Source: Paracoxiella cheracis
GTDB taxonomy: Bacteria > Pseudomonadota > Gammaproteobacteria > Coxiellales > Coxiellaceae
NCBI RefSeq assembly: GCF_049348705.1
Contig: NZ_CP186485.1
Location: forward strand, 868,001 to 932,000
DNA: 64,000 bases
Direction of reading: 5' to 3'
Shown here one piece after another: positions 47,143 to 56,570 of this stretch (positions are counted from its first letter, which is position 1; every line of letters starts with the position of its first letter). Below the pieces are notes generated by a model, which saw only the letters and a list, made by a program, of their open reading frames with translations, did not search any database and was not told the origin of the DNA. The position numbers and the translations under genes are program-made.

Positions 47143-48546
47143 GTGTAAATGCGATAGTCAGGGAAAGGTCGTTAAAATTATACGGAGTCTTTGACTATGG
47201 CAATGAAAACCAATAAATTAGATCCACAGGTTGTGGAATATTTTCTCAAACATACCAAGACCGCATCTGATATTTTCGGTGATACTGGTTTGTTAAAGGA
47301 GTTAAAAAAGGCACTGACGGAGCGTATTCTGGAAGGGGAGCTGACGGACGCGCTGGGTTATGCAAAACACGAAGTGTCTGGCAACAATAGTGGTAATTCC
47401 CGCAATGGGCACAGCCAAAAAACGATCAAAACAACAGATGGCGAGATGACCATTGAGGTTCCTCGTGATCGTAACAATGAGTTTGTACCGCAATTGATTC
47501 CAAAACATCAAACCCGCTTTGATGATTTGGATGACAAAATTATGAGTCTTTATGCACGGGGTATGACTACCCGTGATATTCAAGATCAGTTGAAAGATTT
47601 GTATGGCACAACTATTTGTTCGAGTCTCATTTCTACAGTAACCAACGAAGTGATTGAAGAAGTGAAGGCTTGGCAAAGTCGTCCGTTGGACAAGGTGTAT
47701 CCGATTGTGTATTTGGACGCTTTAGTGATTAAAGTGCAGCAAGATAAAAAGGTTATCAATAAGGCATTGTATTTGGCTTTAGGAATTAATATCGATGGGC
47801 AAAAAGAATTGCTAGGTATTTGGATTAGCCAAAATGAGGGCGCTAAATTCTGGTTGAATGTATTAACGGAGTTAAAAAATCGAGGCCTAGAAGATATCCT
47901 GATTTGTTGCGTTGACGGGCTAACGGGCTTTCCTGATGCGATTGGCGCTGTGTATCCTAACACTCAAGTACAGCTTTGCATTGTACACATGGTGCGGAAT
48001 TCATTGCGCTATGTGGGTTGGAAAAAGAAAAAAGAAGTGGCCGCTGACTTAAAAGCTATTTATTCGGCCAGTACGGTTGAAGAAGCAGAATTGGCGCTGA
48101 CGAGTTTCTCTGAGAAATGGGATGCTGAATTTCCCTCGATTGCCAAAAGTTGGTTGACTCATTGGGAGCGCATTGTGCCATTTTTTGCTTATCCGGCAGA
48201 AATTCGGAGGGTGATTTATACCACTAACGCTATTGAATCACTGAACATGAGTATCCGAAAAGTTATTAAAAATAAACGAGTTTTTCCGTCGGACGATGCC
48301 GCTTTAAAACAACTCTATTTAGGGTTAAAAAATATAGCCAAAAAATGGACCATGCCGATTCGAGACTGGGGTGCCGCCATGAATCGTTTTGCCCTTATGT
48401 TTGAAGATCGCCTGGCGGATTTTGTATAAAACTTAAAATTCATAAGAGAGGAAATTAATTTGAACGCAATGTAGTTTTTGATAAAATTAAAAAATCAGTT
48501 AACACAATGGCTGATTCATAATTCTGACTGACGCGATTTACACAAA
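47141..48546 (+). mobile_element. IS256-family insertion sequence
   Basis: The ends are imperfect inverted repeats (TTGTGTAAATGCGATAGTCAG left; TTTGTGTAAATCGCGTCAGTC read inward from the right). It encodes one transposase. I do not find matching 8-bp flanking duplications, so flanks may have been lost. Confidence 0.85.
47197..48429 (+). CDS. IS256-family (mutator type) transposase
   Basis: About 410 residues from the ATG at 47197. It has the family opening (LLKELKKALTERILEGELTDALGY), NGHSQKTIKT, the first Asp in VYLDALVIKV, the second in CCVDGLTGFPDAI, the CIVHMVRNS block, and the Glu in YTTNAIESLNMSIRK. No lesion is visible, so it may be active. Confidence 0.95.
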   Translation: MAMKTNKLDPQVVEYFLKHTKTASDIFGDTGLLKELKKALTERILEGELTDALGYAKHEVSGNNSGNSRNGHSQKTIKTTDGEMTIEVPRDRNNEFVPQLIPKHQTRFDDLDDKIMSLYARGMTTRDIQDQLKDLYGTTICSSLISTVTNEVIEEVKAWQSRPLDKVYPIVYLDALVIKVQQDKKVINKALYLALGINIDGQKELLGIWISQNEGAKFWLNVLTELKNRGLEDILICCVDGLTGFPDAIGAVYPNTQVQLCIVHMVRNSLRYVGWKKKKEVAADLKAIYSASTVEEAELALTSFSEKWDAEFPSIAKSWLTHWERIVPFFAYPAEIRRVIYTTNAIESLNMSIRKVIKNKRVFPSDDAALKQLYLGLKNIAKKWTMPIRDWGAAMNRFALMFEDRLADFV

Positions 48547-48675
48547 CTAATAAACAGTCCCGTGTAGAACTCTCGACTTGATCTGACAGTTGAGATTTAT
48601 CGGACATATTTTCTGTCCGATAGATCGGATTCTAATTACTCCTCTACCAGTTGCGTGTCGTGATTACTGTGCGCC

Positions 48676-48924
48676 CGATGCGCGCCATGGAGAGCGAAGC
48701 GAAGGCGCGTATTCCGCGGTAGGCTCGGATTTTTTGCCGAGCGTAAGCGACTGCAAAAAATCTTTACGAGCCGTCAAGTCATTTGAGAGCCCGTGCGTAG
48801 TCGAGCCGTGAGGTCGCGGAGCGCGGGCGACGAGGACGTCCGCGGCTATTTAAGTTGTCGCGTATTGCGAGTCGATTATTGACAGGGATGGCAATAATCT
48901 ATCACGAGCATCGCGACACGCTTG
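48676..48924 (+). mobile_element. 249-bp structured element, copy 7 (in IS481-like transposase)
   Basis: Antisense to the transposase. The flanks are CTGTGCGCC and TTATTCAATTC, without duplication; excision restores the last 14 codons in frame. Confidence 0.92.
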
Positions 48925-49117
48925 TTATTCAATTCATCTGCCGACACGCTTGGAATAGTTTTACATAGTTTATCTAATTCTTTTTCTTGTGCCAAATGCT
49001 TTGCATCAAGAAAAGTTTGCATGGGTGTTTTTCCATAACAACGCTCGCCGGAATGGGGCCTGACCTCATTATATGTTTTGATCCACGCATCAACGTCTTG
49101 TTGTAATTCTTCTAGGG

Positions 49118-49398
49118 GAAGTGTGTCGCGATGCTCGTGATAGATTATTGGCATCCCTGTCAATAATCGACTCGCAATACGCGACAACCTAAATAGCCGC
49201 GGACGTCCCCGTCGACAGCGCTCCGCGACCTCGCGGCCGACTGCGCACTGTCTCCAGATGACTCGACGCCGCCTACAGATTTTTGCCACTCGCTACGCTG
49301 CCTACGGAACTCCGTTCCTTCGGCACTCCGCTCTGTCAAAAATCGGCGGCTGCCGCGGAATACTCGCCATCGGCTTCGCCTCTCCATGGCTCGCATCG
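49118..49398 (-). mobile_element. 281-bp structured element, copy 2 (in IS481-like transposase)
   Basis: Sense to the transposase. The coding-strand flanks are ATATCGTTC and CCCTAGAAG. Restoring KKIYRSLEELQ needs 282 bp removed, so there is one extra C here, either a 1-bp duplication or a later slip in the C run. Confidence 0.9.
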
Positions 49399-50376
49399 GA
49401 ACGATATATTTTTTTTCGAAAAGCAACATCATAAAATTCTTGTTTAATCGTTTTATGAAAACGTTCACAAATACCATTGGTCTGCGGAGAACGTGCGCGT
49501 GTTTTCGAATGGTCAATGTCTTCAACTGCTAAATAAAGTTGATAGGCGTGGTTCTCAATTTTTCCACAATATTCCGTCCCGCGATCCGTGAGCATACGCA
49601 GCAATCGGATACCTTGCTCATTAAACCATGGCAATACACGTTCATTTAATAAATGAGCTGCCGTCATCGCTGTTTTCTCCGTGTATAACTTCGCAAAAGC
49701 GATTCTGCTATAGGTATCGACAAAAGTCTGCTCATAAATACGGCCAACGCCCTTCATCGTGCCAACATAATACGTATCCTGAGAACCTAAATAACCTGGG
49801 TGTTCTGTTTCAATCTCGCCGTGCGCTTCTTTTTCTCGTTTTGATTTTTCTAATGCTTGTCATTGTTCTTCCGTTAATAACATACCGTCTTGCGCCGATT
49901 TCGCTTCAAGCGCTTTTAGTCGCTTCTTAAAAGTCTCTAGATCATTACGTAGCCACACCGAACGAACTCCGCTGCTCGATACGATAATGCCTCGCGCCAG
50001 TAATTCATTGGCCGCACGTGCCTGACCTAACGCTGGGTTTTCAATAGCCAAAGCAATTACCGCTTCTTCTACATGTAACGGCACTCTATTTTTTTCATTC
50101 GGTTTCTTCTTACTCATATCATGGAGTGCTTCTTCGCCACCATTTTCATAAAGTGTTTTGAAACGGTAAAAACTGTCGCGTGAATAACCCATAACCTTGC
50201 AGGCTTGTGAAACATTTCCCAATTGTTTAGACAGCTCTAGTAAACCTAATTTGGGTTTGATAATCTTTTCGGATACACTGGTCATAATGACACTCCTCGT
50301 GTTGGTTGTTTAAGGTTGGTCAATTAAATTTTACTCTAACTGACCAGGAGTGTCAGATCAAGTCTGAAGGTTTACA

Positions 50377-50460
50377 CATTATGACTTAAATGGTCATTCT
50401 GTGGGCTCACAAACATCATATGATTGTGCTGATGAGTACAAGAAAGCGCCTGGTCCTTAA
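50377..50460 (+). pseudogene. C-terminal fragment of an unknown gene cut by the IS481-like element
   Basis: The frame DLNGHSVGSQTSYDCADEYK then KAPGP-stop is open from the IS border to 50460. It has coding character but is too short to identify. Its stop overlaps the end of the convergent ybaK-like gene. Confidence 0.4.
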
Positions 50461-50906
50461 ATCACTCTCGGCTTGACGAGCTTCTCGAAGTCTTCGTAGG
50501 CGAGTTTGATTAATTCAGAGTGCGTGCCCGCGTTAAAGGCAATTTTTTTATCTTTGGTTAGGTCTTCGGTAACGTAGACATCCATATCGTATAAATTGCC
50601 AAACGGGGGCATGGCGCCTAATTCACAACCGGGGAATTTTTCTTGGAATTCAAACTCGCTTGCGAGTTCAACGTTTTTTCCGCCCGTGGCTTTTTGTACG
50701 TCACCAAAATTAACCTTTACGTGCGCGGGTAAAACGACCATCGCTAATTTCCCATCGACTTTAACGATGACGGTTTTTGCTAATTCTTTTGCGGATACGT
50801 GTGCAATTTCTGCGATTTCTTGTGCGGTATAAGCAGGTGAATGATTAATCGTGACGTATTTAACTTTATTTTTATCCAGGAAATCTTTTAATTTTTTGAC
50901 AGTCAT
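50457..50906 (-). CDS. YbaK/EbsC-family aminoacyl-tRNA deacylase
   Basis: A 149-residue single-domain protein. Landmarks are SPAYTAQEIAEIAHVSAKELAKTV at the N terminus, with the conserved Lys, and GCELGAMPPFGNLYDM, the substrate loop of the YbaK/ProX superfamily. These proteins hydrolyse mischarged tRNAs. Which amino acid it clears cannot be said. The gene is intact and has an AGGAGG ribosome site. Confidence 0.88.
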   Translation of the reverse strand: MTVKKLKDFLDKNKVKYVTINHSPAYTAQEIAEIAHVSAKELAKTVIVKVDGKLAMVVLPAHVKVNFGDVQKATGGKNVELASEFEFQEKFPGCELGAMPPFGNLYDMDVYVTEDLTKDKKIAFNAGTHSELIKLAYEDFEKLVKPRVI

Positions 50907-50965
50907 GACAAATCCTCCTGGGCTACACTTTTAATTATAGTGCAGCCAGAAGGGCTTTTCCTGCG

Positions 50966-51664
50966 TTACTTCGGTACGTCGTAGCGTCCCATCAGCTCTG
51001 CCTTAGCGAGAATATGGCCGCTCATCTCGGCTTCGATTTGTTTCTTGGTCGCACCTTGGTCCAAATTTAAAGTAGTATCCAAAGCATAGAGCTTGAAAAA
51101 ATAACGATGAATTTTATCGGGTGGTTGCGGGCCGCCGTATTCGTTTTTCTTCCAACTGTTTTGCCCAACCTTAACGCCATTCGGCAAGTTTTTAATATTT
51201 TCTTCTAACTCGTGCACATTGGATGGAATATTCATTAAAATCCAGTGATCCCATGTGCCCATGGGTGCATCAGGATCATCAAAAATCAACACAAACGACC
51301 GATGCGCGCCATGGAGAGCGAAGCGAAGGCGCGTATTCCGCGGTAGGCTCGGATTTTTTGCCGAGCGTAAGCGACTGCAAAAAATCTTTACGAGCCGTCA
51401 AGTCATTTGAGAGCCCGTGCGTAGTCGAGCCGTGAGGTCGCGGAGCGCGGGCGACGAGGACGTCCGCGGCTATTTAAGTTGTCGCGTATTGCGAGTCGAT
51501 TATTGACAGGGATGGCAATAATCTATCACGAGCATCGCGACACGCTTGTTTGTGCCGTGTGGTTCACCTTCCCATCGTAAATGCGGCGAAAGATTATCGT
51601 AATAGCGCGAATATTTATCCGGAATAATATCGCCATGGTCAAATGCAGGTGTAATTAACTTCAT
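50966..51664 (-). pseudogene. YbhB-type phosphatidylethanolamine-binding-like protein, interrupted
   Basis: GGAGAG precedes the ATG at 51664. The N-terminal codons (ITPAFDHGDIIPDKYS to GEPHGT) are cut by an antisense 249-bp element. The frame then resumes with SFVLIFDDPDAPMGTWDHWI, the DPDAP ligand-binding motif. Removing 249 bp gives a 149-residue protein with a perfect GTKSFVLI join. Bacterial PEBP proteins bind small anions; their role is poorly known. The gene should be inactive now. Confidence 0.92.
51300..51548 (+). mobile_element. 249-bp structured element, copy 8 (in PEBP gene)
   Basis: Antisense to the gene. The flanks are AACACAAACGAC and TTTGTGCCG, with no duplication. Excision recreates ACA AAG TCG TTT GTG on the coding strand. 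Confidence 0.93.
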
Positions 51665-51678
51665 AGTACTCTCCTTGA

Positions 51679-52302
51679 TTAAACGCCAAGTAACTCACGC
51701 ATTTTTGCTTGAATCATATCGATCGCAATGCGATTTTCACCGCCACGCGGGACGATGATATCCGCATACCGCTTTGAGGGTTCGATAAATTGAAAATACA
51801 TGGGTCGCACGGTTTTTTCATACTGATTTAAAACACCCTCTAACGAACGTGCGCGCTCAATGATGTCGCGCCGTAAACGTCGTATTAAGCAAATATCCAA
51901 GGGTGTATCCATAAAAATACGAATATCCATTAGTTTTCGTAAATGTTGTTCGACAAACAACAAAATACCTTCGAGCACCACGATGCGGTGTTGCCCAACC
52001 GTTTTAGTTTCTGTAAGTCTTTTGTGTTCCGTGTGATCGTAGCGCGGAACTTCGATTGAGTGGCCTTCTTGTAGCTGCACGAGATGTTTATGCAACAAAT
52101 CATGGTCGAGTGAATTCGGGTGATCGTAATTAATCTTAGCGCGATCTTCAAAGGGCATATCGCCTAGGTCTTTATAATAAGAGTCTTCAGAAATCACGAC
52201 GACTTGGTCAGAGCCCAACTCATTGACGATGGTATTTGCTAAAAGACTTTTGCCGGATGCCGAAGGGCCTGAGATGCCAATGATAATGATGTTGTTTTTC
52301 AT
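51679..52302 (-). CDS. udk: Uridine kinase
   Basis: A 207-residue P-loop kinase: GISGPSASGKSLLAN (residues 8-22), EDSYYKDLGDMPFEDR, NYDHPNSLDHDLL and DTPLDICLIRRLRRDI are uridine kinase landmarks. It phosphorylates uridine and cytidine in pyrimidine salvage. It is coupled to the upstream smr gene by a 4-bp overlap, and is 14 bp from the PEBP gene start, so all three may share a transcript. Confidence 0.95.
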   Translation of the reverse strand: MKNNIIIIGISGPSASGKSLLANTIVNELGSDQVVVISEDSYYKDLGDMPFEDRAKINYDHPNSLDHDLLHKHLVQLQEGHSIEVPRYDHTEHKRLTETKTVGQHRIVVLEGILLFVEQHLRKLMDIRIFMDTPLDICLIRRLRRDIIERARSLEGVLNQYEKTVRPMYFQFIEPSKRYADIIVPRGGENRIAIDMIQAKMRELLGV

Positions 52303-52859
52303 CGAATACTTTTTCCTTTTAACAAAACATAGATGGCGCCTGTGCCGCCGTGTTTGGGCTTAGCAGAATGAAAGGCCAATATATCAGGTTGTTGGCGCAG
52401 CCATTGATTTAAAAAGTTTTTTAGCACAGGCCTGCCTTCTTTTGAAAAACGGCCTTTACCGTGAATAATACAGACCCAACGCTTGCCATCGTGGACACAG
52501 TTGTTGATAAACTCGCTTACTGTTTGTGCTGCTTCTTCAATGGTTTGGCGATGTAAATCGATATGTGCCTCAAGTTGAATTTGCCCGCGGCGTAATCGTT
52601 GAATCAGCTTGTGTTGAAGCCCACTTCGGGCAAAGTGTAATGTATCTTCGGCGCTTAGCCAATCCCCGGGGTCTGTTTTTTCGATCCATATCTCAGGTGA
52701 GCGAGGGTGCTGTAAAGCCGCTTTTCGGCGGGCAACGTGCGATGGTTCGCTGGATTTGCCTAGCGTTTTATGTTTGTCTTGCTTGAGAGGTTTGATACCC
52801 TTTACCGCATCACGAAATAATGCTTTATCTTCTGAAGAGATGGATCGTTTTTTGCTCAT
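52299..52859 (-). CDS. Smr-domain protein (SmrA-like)
   Basis: About 186 residues from the ATG at 52859 (MSKKRSISSEDKALF). The C-terminal Smr domain has the first motif LEAHIDLHRQTIEEA and the second IIHGKGRFSKEG, then PKHGGTGAIYVLL. Small MutS-related domains bind or cut branched DNA or mRNA; SmrB-type members cleave mRNA at collided ribosomes. The linker motif that would separate the two subtypes is not clear to me. Confidence 0.9.
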   Translation of the reverse strand: MSKKRSISSEDKALFRDAVKGIKPLKQDKHKTLGKSSEPSHVARRKAALQHPRSPEIWIEKTDPGDWLSAEDTLHFARSGLQHKLIQRLRRGQIQLEAHIDLHRQTIEEAAQTVSEFINNCVHDGKRWVCIIHGKGRFSKEGRPVLKNFLNQWLRQQPDILAFHSAKPKHGGTGAIYVLLKGKSIR

Positions 52860-52932
52860 CATTGTATACTGTAGCACTCATGCCGCCTGGCTGCGAGTCG
52901 GTGTGTTACAATTGAAATAGGAGACAATTTAT

Positions 52933-53991
52933 ATGTCAGGTAACAGCTTTGGTAAATTATTTGTTGTGACCACCGCGGGTGAAAGCCACGGTAAGGCACA
53001 GCTTGCGATTGTGGATGGTTGCCCGCCTGGCATGGAACTTACCGAAGCCGATATTCAACACGATATCGAACGGCGCAAAACGGGCAAATCTAAATTTACT
53101 TCGCAGCGACGTGAGCCCGATGAAGTGAAAATTTTATCCGGTGTATTTGAAGGAAAAACAACCGGTACACCCATTGGATTGCTCATTGAAAATAAAGATC
53201 AGCGTCCGCGTGATTATTCCGATATTAAAGATGTGTTTCGTCCCGGACATGGTGATTATGCTTATTTTAAAAAATATGGTTTGCGTGATTACCGTGGTGG
53301 TGGGCGCGCCTCCGCACGCGAAACGGTTATGCGTGTTGCCGCTGGCGCCATCGCCAAAAAATATTTGAAAGAACATTGTGGTGTGATCATTCAAGCCTAC
53401 ACGGCGGCTGTGGGTGAGATTGTGGCGCAAGAAATTGATTTAAGCATAGTTGAAGATAATCCGTTTTTCTTTCCCGATAAAAATAAAATCAATGAGATCG
53501 AAACGTTTATTACCAACATTCGTCGCGATGGCGATTCCATTGGCGCTCGTGTCAATGTGATTGCTCAAGGTGTGCCTGTCGGGCTCGGTGAACCGGTGTT
53601 CGATAAGCTCGATGCAGACATTGCAAAAGCGATGATGGGTATCAACGCAGTAAAAGGTGTTGAAATTGGCAGTGGTTTCGATGTGATTCAGCAAAAAGGT
53701 TCACAACATCGCGACGAAATGACCCAAAAAGGATTTTTATCAGATCACTCCGGTGGTACACTAGCGGGCATTTCAAGTGGTCAAGACATTTTGGTGAGCA
53801 TGGCGTTTAAGCCAGCGTCGAGTATTCGTGTTCCCGGCAAAACGCGCACCACCTCGGGGAAAGAAACCGAAGTTGTGACTACGGGGCGGCATGACCCTTG
53901 TGTGGCGATACGCGCGATTCCTATCGTCGAAGCAATGCTAGCGCTCGTGTTAATGGATCATTATTTGCGGCACAAAGCGCAAAATCTTTAG
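52933..53991 (+). CDS. aroC: Chorismate synthase
   Basis: 352 residues. Signatures are GESHGKAQLAIVDGCPPG near the N terminus, RPGHGDYAYFKKYGLRDYRGGGRASARET, and the C-terminal RHDPCVAIRAIPIVEAM. It makes chorismate using reduced FMN. It shows that the common aromatic pathway is kept although the tryptophan branch is broken. It is divergent from smr. Confidence 0.97.
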   Translation: MSGNSFGKLFVVTTAGESHGKAQLAIVDGCPPGMELTEADIQHDIERRKTGKSKFTSQRREPDEVKILSGVFEGKTTGTPIGLLIENKDQRPRDYSDIKDVFRPGHGDYAYFKKYGLRDYRGGGRASARETVMRVAAGAIAKKYLKEHCGVIIQAYTAAVGEIVAQEIDLSIVEDNPFFFPDKNKINEIETFITNIRRDGDSIGARVNVIAQGVPVGLGEPVFDKLDADIAKAMMGINAVKGVEIGSGFDVIQQKGSQHRDEMTQKGFLSDHSGGTLAGISSGQDILVSMAFKPASSIRVPGKTRTTSGKETEVVTTGRHDPCVAIRAIPIVEAMLALVLMDHYLRHKAQNL

Positions 53992-54015
53992 TTTCAGTAG
54001 GGCGGAGAAAAATAA

Positions 54016-55053
54016 ATGACAGCTTATGATGTAGCTATTGTCGGTGCAACCGGTGTTGTTGGAGAAGCACTGTTAGAATTATTAGAAGCACGACAATTTC
54101 CTGTCGGAAAAATTTATCCATTAGCAAGCGAGCGCTCCGAAGGCAAAACAGTACGTTTTGCCGGAAAAACCAAGCGCGTTGGTAACGTCGCTGATTTTGA
54201 TTTTTCTAAAGTGCAGTTTGCATTTTTTTCCGCGGGTGCAGCATGTTCAGCAGAATATGCTCCCAAAGCTGCCGATGCGGGTTGCATTGTTATCGACAAC
54301 ACTTCTCAATTTCGCTACGACAATGATGTGCCTTTGGTAGTGCCCGAAGTGAATCCTGGTGCGTTACGCTATTTTCGCGAACGTCATATTATTGCAAATC
54401 CTAATTGTTCAACCATACAGCTCGTCGTTGCCCTCAAACCGATTTATGATGCAGTAGGGATTACTCGCATTAATGTAGCAACGTATCAGTCAGTTTCAGG
54501 TGCGGGACAAAAAGCAATTGAAGAATTAGCGCATGCAACAGCAGAGCTTTTAAATGCCAAACCAGCCACTCCTAACATTTTCCCTGTGCAAATTGCATTT
54601 AATGTCATTCCGCATATCGATGAGTTTCAAGAAAATGGTTACACCCGCGAAGAAATGAAAATGGTGTGGGAAACACAGAAAATCATGGAAGATCCCCATT
54701 TAATGGTAAATCCAACTGCCGTGCGCGTGCCTGTTTTTTACGGTCATTCAGAAGCGGTTCACATCGAAACCGCCCAACCGCTCACGAGCGATCAAGCCAG
54801 GGCATTGTTGTCAGAAGCGCCGGGCGTTATTGTTGTTGATGAAGATAATACTTATCCCACACCCATTAGCCATGCCGCCAATGAAGATGCCGTTTTTGTG
54901 GGGCGCATTCGCAATGATATTTCGCACCCGAGCGGTTTAAATTTGTGGGTGGTGTCTGACAATATTCGCAAAGGCGCTGCGCTCAATGCCATTCAAATCG
55001 CTGAGCTTCTTATAAATGAAGATTTTTATCGCGATGAAGTAAATTTACATTAA
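54016..55053 (+). CDS. asd: Aspartate-semialdehyde dehydrogenase
   Basis: 345 residues. NADP motif GATGVVGEALLELL (about 9-22), active-site Cys in ANPNCSTIQLV, and FYGHSEAVHIE. It reduces aspartyl phosphate on the way to lysine, diaminopimelate, threonine and methionine. It lies 24 bp after aroC with a GGCGGAG ribosome site and is probably co-transcribed. Confidence 0.96.
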   Translation: MTAYDVAIVGATGVVGEALLELLEARQFPVGKIYPLASERSEGKTVRFAGKTKRVGNVADFDFSKVQFAFFSAGAACSAEYAPKAADAGCIVIDNTSQFRYDNDVPLVVPEVNPGALRYFRERHIIANPNCSTIQLVVALKPIYDAVGITRINVATYQSVSGAGQKAIEELAHATAELLNAKPATPNIFPVQIAFNVIPHIDEFQENGYTREEMKMVWETQKIMEDPHLMVNPTAVRVPVFYGHSEAVHIETAQPLTSDQARALLSEAPGVIVVDEDNTYPTPISHAANEDAVFVGRIRNDISHPSGLNLWVVSDNIRKGAALNAIQIAELLINEDFYRDEVNLH

Positions 55054-55135
55054 GTGAATTTCAATTGCTTGGCTTACGTGATTGGCGTTACTGTTTTTCG
55101 GGAATCGCCCTCCTTGGCTGCTAAGTACTTCCATG

Positions 55136-55181
55136 GTACTTACGCCCGCAAAACAGTAACACCAAGTTCTCTGCCGCAATT
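55136..55181 (-). repeat. Dispersed intergenic repeat, unit 2
   Basis: The reverse complement matches 10011-10055 closely (GTTACTGTTTTGCGGGCG core). A more degenerate relative may lie at about 22275-22325, minus strand. It lies between asd and a 281-bp element; the rest of that gap shows no gene. Confidence 0.68.
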
Positions 55182-55263
55182 GAAATGCTGTTTGAGAGTG
55201 GATGACTCAACGTAACTTCGTCATCCCGGAAATTTTGCATCAGGAAATGCAAAATTATCCGGC

Positions 55264-55544
55264 CGATGCGAGCCATGGAGAGGCGAAGCCGATGGCGAGT
55301 ATTCCGCGGCAGCCGCCGATTTTTGACAGAGCGGAGTGCCGAAGGAACGGAGTTCCGTAGGCAGCGTAGCGAGTGGCAAAAATCTGTAGGCGGCGTCGAG
55401 TCATCTGGAGACAGTGCGCAGTCGGCCGCGAGGTCGCGGAGCGCTGTCGACGGGGACGTCCGCGGCTATTTAGGTTGTCGCGTATTGCGAGTCGATTATT
55501 GACAGGGATGCCAATAATCTATCACGAGCATCGCGACACACTTC
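55264..55544 (+). mobile_element. 281-bp structured element, copy 3 (intergenic)
   Basis: Runs from CGATGCGAGCC to CACACTTC, between asd and the HAD-like gene. The flanks are TTATCCGGC and GATCCAAAC. It is the only copy of either form in this window that is not inside a recognisable gene or IS. Confidence 0.92.
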
Positions 55545-55712
55545 GATCCAAACTGTTACCAGGGATGAGAAAAAAATCACGTCACATCTAGGTGCTATTT
55601 AATTAAAAATAATTTTCTCAATTAATATTATCTTAATAACCATCTTTTATACTGCATTTTTTTAAATCATTCTGAATATATTTAACTATTAAAATTTTAA
55701 AGAGAGCTTTAA

Positions 55713-56456
55713 TTGATACCGACTTTATTAATTGATCTTAATTCAGTAATTTTTCTTAGATCATCAAAGAAAGAAGTAACGCTTCATTTGAGTCGTGGCT
55801 TCACGGAGTTGCTTGACTTGATGAAGAAAGACCTGGGTGATGAAGATGAATATACGCGTGTTCCGATAGGGTTTTTAGTAGAACAATGCCCTGAAGGGAG
55901 TGATAATTACAAATGCGCAGGAATTGGTGGATTTACTAGCGAAGAAATTTTACGAATAATAAATCATGAGCAAAAGCATTTTGAATTTGGGGAAGAGCAT
56001 ATTTTAAGTTTTAGTTGGCCCGGAACTCTTCCAGATTTTTCAGGTTTAAAGAGCATTGATGAAAATACTTATTTCCTTACTTCTGATTCACGCATGAGAT
56101 TTCAATGTGAAAAGCAAAAGCAATGGACTGTGTTGGATGCTTATCCTTATGGAAAAATCTATGAGCCAGATCTTCTGGCACTGGATACTGTTCTAAGACA
56201 GAAGAAAGGAAAAGCCCATTCTTTTGTTGATGTTGATGATACGCTGTTATGGAGGGCGAGGAGTCAAGATAAAGAGACTGTTCTAAATCAAGCACCTATG
56301 AGGCTGTTGGGAAAAAATCCACAAGCAAAAAACTTTATTATAACAGCGCGTAAACCCACTTCTTCTGTTGGAGAGGTGGATTCTCCTCTATCTATGAAGA
56401 GCGTGATAACTGCATGTGAAAAAGAGGGGATTGTCTTTGAAAAAGTTTTTTATACA
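55713..56456 (+). pseudogene. Unknown protein with HAD-like motifs, 3' end cut by IS copy B
   Basis: 248 codons from a TTG at 55713 (AGAGAGC ribosome site) up to the IS border; translation would run four more codons into the IS. LLIDLNSVIFL at the start and FVDVDDTLLWRAR near residue 171, followed by FIITARKPTSS, resemble haloacid-dehalogenase motifs I and II. The codon use is more AT-rich than in the housekeeping genes. It may be an effector-like accessory protein, but that is a guess. The true C terminus is lost. Confidence 0.55.
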
Positions 56457-56570
56457 TTGGACTTTGGATAAATTTATAAAAATAATTAAAAATTGCTTGA
56501 CATAGAAACCGAAAAAAAATTTTACGTTGTAAACAACGTTTGTTCGAAAAAATAAAATAAGGAACAAACG

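Larger units (their letters stand above)
48636..50285 (-). pseudogene. IS481-like transposase with nonsense codon and two insertions
   Basis: The N-terminal part (50285-49860) has an HTH reading LGNVSQACKVMGYSRDSFYR. TGA then occurs where Trp is expected (TEEQ-stop-QALEKSKREKE). The frame continues into the DDE integrase core (QTFVDTYSRIAFAKLY, LTDRGTEYCG, NGICERFHKTIKQEF) and is cut by the 281-bp element after KKIYRS. It resumes as LEELQQDVDAW and is cut again near its end by a 249-bp element. Removing 249 bp joins ...DELN-KAHSNHDTQLVEE in frame. At the 281-bp site one base beyond 281 must go to restore frame. Confidence 0.88.
48563..50376 (-). mobile_element. IS481-like insertion sequence carrying two structured elements
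   Basis: The terminal repeats share GACTTGATCTGACA: one end starts TGTAGAACTC at 48563 and the other, read inward, TGTAAACCTTC at 50376. It contains one transposase gene with a nonsense codon, one 281-bp element and one 249-bp element. It separates a gene remnant on its right from the IS256 on its left. Confidence 0.82.

Noticed and set aside
47141..48546. 8-bp target duplication around IS256
   Set aside because: The flanking octamers do not match in any alignment of the ends I tried.
6857..50285. Recoding of TGA as Trp, suggested by two lone in-frame TGA codons
   Set aside because: TGA is the normal stop of dnaB, alr, phhB and others, with neighbours directly overlapping, so TGA is a real terminator here.
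55266..55502. Arg-rich 78-codon open frame inside the 281-bp element
   Set aside because: It is a by-product of GC-rich stems. The 249-bp form has stops in the same frame, and substitutions follow base pairing rather than codons.
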